From positions 62,001-126,000 of the forward strand of contig OY782858.1 in assembly GCA_963678465.1 (NCBI GenBank): DNA of 64,000 nt, read 5' to 3'. The position numbers and the translations under genes were made by a program. Origin of the DNA: Paludibacter sp963678465 (lineage in GTDB: Bacteria > Bacteroidota > Bacteroidia > Bacteroidales > Paludibacteraceae). Shown here one piece after another: positions 58,979-64,000 of this stretch (the first letter of the stretch is position 1; the number at the start of each line of letters is the position of its first letter). The notes under the pieces were generated by a model that was not told the origin of the DNA, did no database searches, and saw only the letters and a list, made by a program, of their open reading frames with translations.

Positions 58979-59851
58979 TTAGTTGCGCTTGTCCATTCCC
59001 CACATGAGTTTGCTTTTCAATGTGTGGAAAAATGTATGATTGCGTTGTTTTATCACTTTTACGCTGAAGTCGGCTTTTGTAATGCGTAGTTTTGTGTCTT
59101 CGCTAAGGATCACGCTACGCCCATCCAGCGCCACCTGATAACAATGGCTACGGCTTCTTACGTCCAACTCAATTACCCAATTGTCGGGTACTACCAACGG
59201 GCGCACATTCAGGCTGTGCGAAGCAACGGGCGAGAGCAGTATATTCTGTGCCTGTGGCACTACAAGTGGTCCTCCCACACTCATTGAGTAAGCCGTAGAA
59301 CCTGTAGGAGTAGAAATAAGCAAACCATCAGCCTGATAGGTGTGTATGGCTTCGCCATTCAGATAGGTGTGAATGCTTATCATGGACGAGCTGTCCTGCT
59401 TGAGTACCGACACTTCGTTCAGCGCATATGGATATTCGAACTCCGTATGATCCGATGTTTCTACAAAAAGTAACGAGCGTTCTTCTATGTCGTAGTTCGA
59501 GCTCAATAACGATTCGAGAGCAGGCAATATGTTTTCCACAGGTACATCGGCCAGAAAGCCCAAACGTCCGGTATTGATACCCAACACCGGAATTTGTTTT
59601 TTGCCTATATGAGCAGCAGTGCTCAGAAAAGTGCCATCACCTCCGATACTCAGCGCTATATCGGCCGAAAAATCATCATTGTGGATTATTTCTATTGTGT
59701 CGGGGCAACTATCGCTATGCTCTACTACGAATTTGTAGAGTTCCTGTTCGAGCATGAGAATAACGCCTTTATCAGTAAAAAAATCGATAAGCGTCCTTAA
59801 AGGAGTTAAAATAAAAGGGCGGTATGTATTGGCGAATATTGCTATCTTCAT
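58979..59851 (-). CDS. nadK: NAD kinase
   Basis: NadK phosphorylates NAD to NADP. The 290-aa protein has LSIGGDGTFLSTAAH (about 65-79, GGDG with the catalytic Asp), GINTGRLGFLADV, NEVSVLKQDSS and DGLLISTPTGSTAYSMSVGGP. The start at 59851 gives MKIAIFANTY, a normal family start; a four-codon longer frame begins at 59863. It lies 75 bp upstream of fmt on the same strand and may be cotranscribed. Confidence 0.96.
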   Translation of the reverse strand: MKIAIFANTYRPFILTPLRTLIDFFTDKGVILMLEQELYKFVVEHSDSCPDTIEIIHNDDFSADIALSIGGDGTFLSTAAHIGKKQIPVLGINTGRLGFLADVPVENILPALESLLSSNYDIEERSLLFVETSDHTEFEYPYALNEVSVLKQDSSSMISIHTYLNGEAIHTYQADGLLISTPTGSTAYSMSVGGPLVVPQAQNILLSPVASHSLNVRPLVVPDNWVIELDVRSRSHCYQVALDGRSVILSEDTKLRITKADFSVKVIKQRNHTFFHTLKSKLMWGMDKRN

Positions 59852-59975
59852 TGTTTTGAGCATTTCAATTTTTTTGAAATGATATTTTGAGTTAATAAAC
59901 TGTATTTGTAAATACTTATCGATAAAAAAATGAAAGTTCGATCTTAAATATTAAAAAAGGTTCAGTATTTTAAGC

Positions 59976-59983
59976 TATTTTTG
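59976..59983 (+). promoter_or_regulatory. Possible -7 box of pdxJ
   Basis: TATTTTTG, 139 bp before the ATG, in the 271-bp region separating divergent nadK and pdxJ. No clear -33 element; no other feature seen in this region. Confidence 0.35.
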
Positions 59984-60122
59984 TAGCTGATTTTATTTTT
60001 TGATATTTATATTGCAAAGGAACAAAATGATAACGAAAGTAACAAATTTATCTGGTTTCATATTGCTAAAAAATGATGTAGAATAATAACAGTATTCATT
60101 ACAAACGCTTGACTAATAGAAA

Positions 60123-60836
60123 ATGACAAAACTAAGTGTAAATATAAATAAAGTAGCCACTATACGCAACGCGCGTGGAGGAAATGTACCCGATGTATGT
60201 AGGGTGGCTCTGGATTGCGAACGCTTTGGGGCCGAAGGAATTACAGTACATCCACGACCCGATGAAAGACACATCCGTTATCAGGATGTGTGGGATTTGC
60301 GCCCCCAACTGAAAACAGAGTTTAATATTGAGGGTAATCCGAATGCCGAATTTATTAAGTTGGTAAAAGCTGTAAAGCCTCATCAGGTAACGCTTGTGCC
60401 CGATGCTCATGATGCCATCACTTCGAATGCAGGCTGGGATGTAGTTAAACATTTCGATTTTCTCAAAGAAGTAGTCGCCGACTTTCAGAGTGTCGGAATC
60501 CGTGTTTCTATTTTTGTGGATACCAATTTGCTGAATATGGAATATGCAGCCAAAACAGGAACCGACCGTGTGGAATTGTATACCGAGCCTTATGCCACTA
60601 TGTATCCTGAAAACAAAGAAAATGCTATTACACCTTTTGTTGAAGCAGCTAAACTTGCCCGTAAGTTAGGGCTCGGCTTAAATGCCGGACATGACCTGAG
60701 CCTCGAAAACCTAAAATACTTTCACACCCTTATTCCCTGGGTGGACGAAGTGTCGATAGGTCATGCTCTGATTTCAGATGCACTTTATTTTGGACTCGAA
60801 AACACAATAAAACAGTACAAAGATCAGTTAAGATAG
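60123..60836 (+). CDS. pdxJ: Pyridoxine 5'-phosphate synthase
   Basis: PdxJ condenses 1-deoxyxylulose 5-phosphate and 3-amino-1-hydroxyacetone phosphate to pyridoxine phosphate in the DXP-dependent B6 pathway. The 237-aa TIM barrel has LSVNINKVATIRNARGG, GITVHPRPDERHI, QVTLVPDAHDAITSNAGWDV, RVELYTEPYA, LNAGHDLSLEN and VDEVSIGHALISDAL. These are complete family motifs. The exbB-like gene follows 75 bp downstream and may share its transcript. Confidence 0.96.
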   Translation: MTKLSVNINKVATIRNARGGNVPDVCRVALDCERFGAEGITVHPRPDERHIRYQDVWDLRPQLKTEFNIEGNPNAEFIKLVKAVKPHQVTLVPDAHDAITSNAGWDVVKHFDFLKEVVADFQSVGIRVSIFVDTNLLNMEYAAKTGTDRVELYTEPYATMYPENKENAITPFVEAAKLARKLGLGLNAGHDLSLENLKYFHTLIPWVDEVSIGHALISDALYFGLENTIKQYKDQLR

Positions 60837-60911
60837 AATAGCGAGAATATCGGTACAAAATTTGATAATAAAGCAATCACAAAGTTAAAACAATAAATAA
60901 AAAAAGGTAAT

Positions 60912-61613
60912 ATGAATTTAATGCTTATTCTGCAAGCTCCATCGGCGCTCGCTACTACTCCTGCCACAACAGCAATAGAAACTCCTGTAGCCGAAATGAA
61001 TTTATGGCAAATGTTTCAGTATGGAGGACCAATTATGTATATTCTGGTGGCAATGTTTGCGTTGGCCGTTTATCTTTTTATTGAACGTTTGATTACATTA
61101 AAACAAGCATCGAAGGAAGATAATTCTTTTATGAACAGAATAAAGGATTATATCTACGATGGAAAAATTGATGCAGCCAAGAAACTTTGCCACGATACCA
61201 ATACGCCAACTTCGCGCATGGTCGAAAAAGGAATTAGTCGCTTGGGACGCCCAATGAGCGATGTGCTTGTGGCTATTGAAAATGTTGGAAATCTGGAAAT
61301 TGCGAAACTCGAAAAAGGTCTGGTAATTATGGCTTCTATATCGGGCGGTGCGCCTATGCTCGGTTTCCTTGGAACTGTGACCGGTATGGTGACCGTATTT
61401 TTTAATATGGCTCAGAAATCGGGTGGTACCATTCAGTTGGGCGATTTGTCGGTGGGTATGTATCAGGCCATGGTAACTACTGTAGGTGGTCTTATTGTAG
61501 GTATTCTTGCTTACTTTGCCTATAATTATCTTGTTTCCCGTGTCGATTCGGTGGTACGTATTCTTGAATCGAGAACCATGGAGTTTCTTGACTTGCTGAA
61601 TGAACCTGCATAA
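60912..61613 (+). CDS. exbB: MotA/TolQ/ExbB proton-channel family protein
   Basis: This 233-aa inner-membrane protein couples the proton motive force to TonB. There is a transmembrane helix near residues 37-58 (YGGPIMYILVAMFALAVYLF) and two more in SISGGAPMLGFLGTVTGMVT (the conserved proton-path region) and VTTVGGLIVGILAYFAYNYL. These and the order with an ExbD and a TonB-like gene identify the ExbB type. With TonB it would energise receptors such as that at 1284. Confidence 0.93.
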   Translation: MNLMLILQAPSALATTPATTAIETPVAEMNLWQMFQYGGPIMYILVAMFALAVYLFIERLITLKQASKEDNSFMNRIKDYIYDGKIDAAKKLCHDTNTPTSRMVEKGISRLGRPMSDVLVAIENVGNLEIAKLEKGLVIMASISGGAPMLGFLGTVTGMVTVFFNMAQKSGGTIQLGDLSVGMYQAMVTTVGGLIVGILAYFAYNYLVSRVDSVVRILESRTMEFLDLLNEPA

Positions 61614-61763
61614 ATTGCTGGTTCATTGTTGGATGAGTTGCTGATAAGGTAGAAGGAGTTCAATGAGCATGACTTAGCGGAAACTCACTTCAGACATAAA
61701 TCATTCGGCTCGTTTTATTTAGTTATGTACTCTGAGTAAAAAATTTAGATAAAAAACAAACAA

Positions 61764-62180
61764 ATGGCTTTAAAAAGAAGAAATAAGATAGAAGCTTCAT
61801 TTTCAATGTCATCGATGACAGATATAATTTTTTTATTGCTGATATTTTTCGTGATTTCATCTACCATGTCATCACCAAGCGATATAAAAATTAATCTTCC
61901 GCAAAGTAAGGCTAACACTGCATCGAAGCCGGTGATTGCTAAAGTGTCAATTGATGATCAGGGTAATTTCTTTGTGGCAAAAGGAAGTGAAGCACCGGTA
62001 GCGGTAGCGCCGGAGTTACTCGAATCGTATATCACTGATTTGGTGGCTCAGGATACAACTACTTATATTGCGCTACATGCCGATCAGAATATAGCTTACA
62101 AAGAAGTGGTGAGAGTGCTCGATATTGCCAATCAGCACAAACTAAAATTAGTAATTGCAACAACAACTCCTGATAAATAG
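61764..62180 (+). CDS. exbD: ExbD/TolR-family biopolymer transport protein
   Basis: The 138-aa protein has a short basic cytoplasmic start (MALKRRNKIEASFSM), the transmembrane segment MTDIIFLLLIFFVISSTM carrying the essential Asp of ExbD, and a periplasmic domain (DQGNFFVAKG, IALHADQNIAYKEVVRVLDI). It partners ExbB and TonB. It starts 150 bp after exbB and ends 6 bp before the tonB-like gene. Confidence 0.93.
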   Translation: MALKRRNKIEASFSMSSMTDIIFLLLIFFVISSTMSSPSDIKINLPQSKANTASKPVIAKVSIDDQGNFFVAKGSEAPVAVAPELLESYITDLVAQDTTTYIALHADQNIAYKEVVRVLDIANQHKLKLVIATTTPDK

Positions 62181-62186
62181 TAAACT

Positions 62187-62936
62187 GTGAATAAAGCTGA
62201 TTTATATGGTATAATTGGTTCAGTGGTATCATGTATCCTGCTCTTTCTTATCCTTTGGTTTATTGTCCTGCCTGTGACATCCGAAGTGAAAGATGATGAG
62301 GGTATAATGATAAGTTTTGGCGATGCTACCGATGGAGCAGGGGTAACAGAAACTCCTGCAGCACAACCTGAAGCTGCAACTCCAAAAACTGTAACTGCGC
62401 CAAAGCCGGTCAAACAGGAATATATGACTTCGACCGACCCTAATGCATTGGCGATAGCCGAACAGAAGAAAAAAGATAAAAAAGAGAAAGAAGCGCTTGA
62501 AAAACAAAGACTTGAAAATGAACGGGCTGTTGCCGATAAAAAACGCAAAGAGCAGGAAGCTATTGACAAAGCCAATGCCATGGGTGGTTTGTTCGGTAAA
62601 GGTGGAACGGGCAGCGGAACAACTACCGGCAACACTACTCAGGGAAATCCGGCAGGCTCAGGTTCTTCTGGTGGTAATTCCTGGTCGTTGAGTGGACGGT
62701 CGTTGAATGGTCGTTTGGTGCAGCCTAAGTACGACAATGATGTGGAAGGAAAGGTAACTGTGAACATAAGAGTTGATGCAAGTGGTGTTGTTGTAGGAGC
62801 TACTATTGGTTCGCCTACAACAATTTCGGATCAGGCGACCCGCAATGCCGCACTTGCCGCAGCCAATGGAACGAGATTTACTGGTGGTAGCGGTACTGCT
62901 TCGGGAACAATTACTTATAATTTCAGATTAAGATAG
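62187..62936 (+). CDS. TonB-like energy transducer
   Basis: This 249-aa protein has one N-terminal transmembrane helix (SVVSCILLFLILWFIVLPVT), a Pro/Ala-rich then Lys/Glu-rich periplasmic spacer (about 55-135), a Gly/Ser/Thr linker, and a C-terminal TonB-like domain with LVQPKYDNDVEGKVTVNIRV and TITYNFRLR. The start is GTG, 6 bp after exbD, implying translational coupling. It would carry energy from ExbB-ExbD to outer-membrane receptors. The long charged spacer resembles TolA, so a TolA-like role is an alternative. Confidence 0.85.
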   Translation: MNKADLYGIIGSVVSCILLFLILWFIVLPVTSEVKDDEGIMISFGDATDGAGVTETPAAQPEAATPKTVTAPKPVKQEYMTSTDPNALAIAEQKKKDKKEKEALEKQRLENERAVADKKRKEQEAIDKANAMGGLFGKGGTGSGTTTGNTTQGNPAGSGSSGGNSWSLSGRSLNGRLVQPKYDNDVEGKVTVNIRVDASGVVVGATIGSPTTISDQATRNAALAAANGTRFTGGSGTASGTITYNFRLR

Positions 62937-62975
62937 AAAATTGAAGATTGAAAACGCATTGAATCATAAGTCGAT

Positions 62976-63521
62976 ATGAAAGTATATTTATTTTTAGCAG
63001 AAGGTTTTGAGGAGATAGAGGCTGTTGCTCCTATTGATATCTTCCGCCGTGCAGGTATCGAAACGATAACAGTTTCAATTACTTCTGATAAAATAGTTAC
63101 AGGGGCTCATGGAATCGGTGTAGTTGCTGACACGCTTTTCGAATCGACTGATTTTGGCGGTGAGTATTTGTTGTTTCTTCCCGGCGGAATGCCCGGTACG
63201 TTGAACCTTTCAAAACATGAAGGCTTACTGGCGCTTATTGCTGCTCATGCTGGCAAAGGAAAGTTAATTGCTGCCATTTGTGCTGCTCCGTCGGTTTTAG
63301 GTAAATTGAATCTCCTGGAGGGGAAAGAAGCCATTTGTTATCCTGGATTTGAAAACGAAATGTTGAATGCAAAATTATCTTCATCCGATTCTGTCAAATC
63401 AGGTACTATTTTTACGGCCAAAGCGGCAGGAGTTGCAATGAAATTTGCGATAAATATTGTGGAAGAGTTAAAAGGGGAAGAAACAGCTGATAAAGTGTCA
63501 GCCTCTATGTTTTTGGCATAA
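62976..63521 (+). CDS. DJ-1/PfpI family protein (YajL/ThiJ-like)
   Basis: The 181-aa protein belongs to the DJ-1 superfamily. VYLFLAEGFEEIEAVAPIDI (acidic Glu near residue 16), LLFLPGGMPGT and the nucleophile elbow AAICAAPSVLG (Cys about 105) are the diagnostic sites, followed by CYPGFENEM. Members act as deglycase-like or chaperone-like stress proteins; the precise activity is debated. It follows the tonB-like gene by 40 bp and ends at a terminator. Confidence 0.92.
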   Translation: MKVYLFLAEGFEEIEAVAPIDIFRRAGIETITVSITSDKIVTGAHGIGVVADTLFESTDFGGEYLLFLPGGMPGTLNLSKHEGLLALIAAHAGKGKLIAAICAAPSVLGKLNLLEGKEAICYPGFENEMLNAKLSSSDSVKSGTIFTAKAAGVAMKFAINIVEELKGEETADKVSASMFLA

Positions 63522-63544
63522 TTTTCACAGAAACAGTAATGTGC

Positions 63545-63579
63545 AAAAAAAAGGAATATACAGTTATATTCCTTTTTTT
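63545..63579. terminator. Bidirectional terminator between DJ-1 and HU genes
   Basis: AAAAAAAAGGAATATA / TATATTCCTTTTTTT with a 4-base loop; serves both convergent genes. Confidence 0.85.
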
Positions 63580-63597
63580 AGTTCAGCTTTGCAAATC

Positions 63598-63870
63598 TTA
63601 GTTCATTGCATTTGTCAATTCGGCTCCGGCTTTAAATTTAGCAACCTTTTTGGCTTTAATGGTGATGGGTTGTTTGGTTGCAGGGTTCATGCCTGTACGT
63701 TCCGAACGTTCGGTAACCGAGAAAGTTCCAAAACCAATAAAAGTAATTTTGTCTCCGGCAATAAGGACGTCAGAAAGATTTTTAATAACTGAGTCGAGCG
63801 CTTTTTTCGAATCGACTTTGGAAAGACCTGTTTCGGCAGCGATGGCATTGATTAATTCAACTTTGTTCAT
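63598..63870 (-). CDS. HU-family DNA-binding protein
   Basis: The 90-aa histone-like protein has the HU signature: MNKVELINAIAAETGLSKVD, KALDSVIKNLSDVLIAGDKI, TFIGFGTFSV and RTGMNPATKQPITIKAKKVA with the DNA-binding beta arm. It bends and compacts DNA as a dimer and has the usual HU length. A promoter with good spacing lies upstream. Confidence 0.96.
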   Translation of the reverse strand: MNKVELINAIAAETGLSKVDSKKALDSVIKNLSDVLIAGDKITFIGFGTFSVTERSERTGMNPATKQPITIKAKKVAKFKAGAELTNAMN

Positions 63871-63926
63871 ACGTTTTTTTTTGGTTTTTTAAAATTATGA
63901 AACAATAAATATACATTTTGATGTCG

Positions 63927-63956
63927 CAAATGTAATGGTTTGTAAATTATATACAA
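63927..63956 (-). promoter_or_regulatory. Promoter of the HU gene
   Basis: Minus strand: TTG (63954-63956), 19 bp, TACATTTG (63927-63934); about 57 bp before the ATG. Confidence 0.6.
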
Positions 63957-64000
63957 GCATTTAGGTAAAAAAACATCGATATTTTTTAAGCTATTTCAAA

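Overview
The window looks like chromosomal DNA from a member of the Bacteroidota, most likely order Bacteroidales (Paludibacter or Bacteroides-like). The evidence is threefold. Many genes have a TAnnTTTG -7 box and no Shine-Dalgarno sequence. The gene families are typical of the phylum: a TonB-dependent receptor with a DUF4249 lipoprotein, DUF1599 next to a DoxX/thioredoxin-like protein and tpiA, a two-ACT-domain SerB, an MltF-like transglycosylase and a porin of the O/P family. The DNA is moderately AT-rich. Species cannot be named from this sequence alone.

Layout. 0.2-8.9 kb (minus strand): outer-membrane receptor pair, NAD(P)-binding protein, serB, MltF-like transglycosylase, 3'-5' exonuclease, uridine kinase. 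9.1-14.4 kb: RlpA-like protein, a FemAB/GNAT-like protein, DUF1599, DoxX-like protein, tpiA and the Sua5/YrdC tRNA-modification enzyme. 14.6-24.7 kb is an accessory, repeat-rich region. It holds a probable type II restriction-modification pair, a small membrane zinc-ribbon protein, a 10-unit 21-bp minisatellite in front of a helical hypothetical gene, two almost identical 1.54-kb direct copies of an unknown 436-aa gene, a REP-associated tyrosine transposase (RAYT), the 3' end of a broken tatC, an MscS channel and a small secreted-peptide gene. At least eleven copies or fragments of one palindromic REP-like element lie among these genes. 24.7-31.9 kb (minus): flavin monooxygenase, penicillin-binding protein 1A, DCC thiol oxidoreductase, metK, rarA. 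32.3-41.2 kb: two hypotheticals, prfA, pyrF, a nitroreductase-TetR-nitroreductase group, ffh, folD, rsmE. 41.3-45.5 kb (minus): Lrp regulator, rsgA, BamA/TamA-like barrel, frr, pyrH. 45.9-57.9 kb: aldo/keto reductase, lysS, gpsA, pgi, lipoprotein, tRNA-Pro, HAD phosphatase, porin, hisD-hisC, GH53 galactanase. 58-64 kb: fmt and nadK (minus), pdxJ, an exbB-exbD-tonB energy module, a DJ-1 family protein and HU.

How the parts fit. Most of the window is housekeeping: translation (prfA, frr, lysS, fmt, rsgA, rsmE, ffh, Sua5, tRNA-Pro), nucleotide and cofactor synthesis (pyrF, pyrH, udk, folD, metK, nadK, pdxJ), central carbon metabolism (tpiA, pgi, gpsA) and envelope functions (PBP1A, MltF, RlpA, porin, TBDR with ExbB/ExbD/TonB). 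The unusual biology is in 16.6-24.7 kb. A RAYT sits between inverted copies of its presumed REP-like element, the same element borders both copies of an unknown gene, and the surviving tatC fragment begins exactly where one element ends. This suggests a repeat family that has recently moved or rearranged genes, with a gene-carrying REP unit as the most interesting candidate. Two 21-bp minisatellites (17.7 and 45.6 kb) and a 160-bp MITE-like element (49.9 kb) are further non-coding structures.
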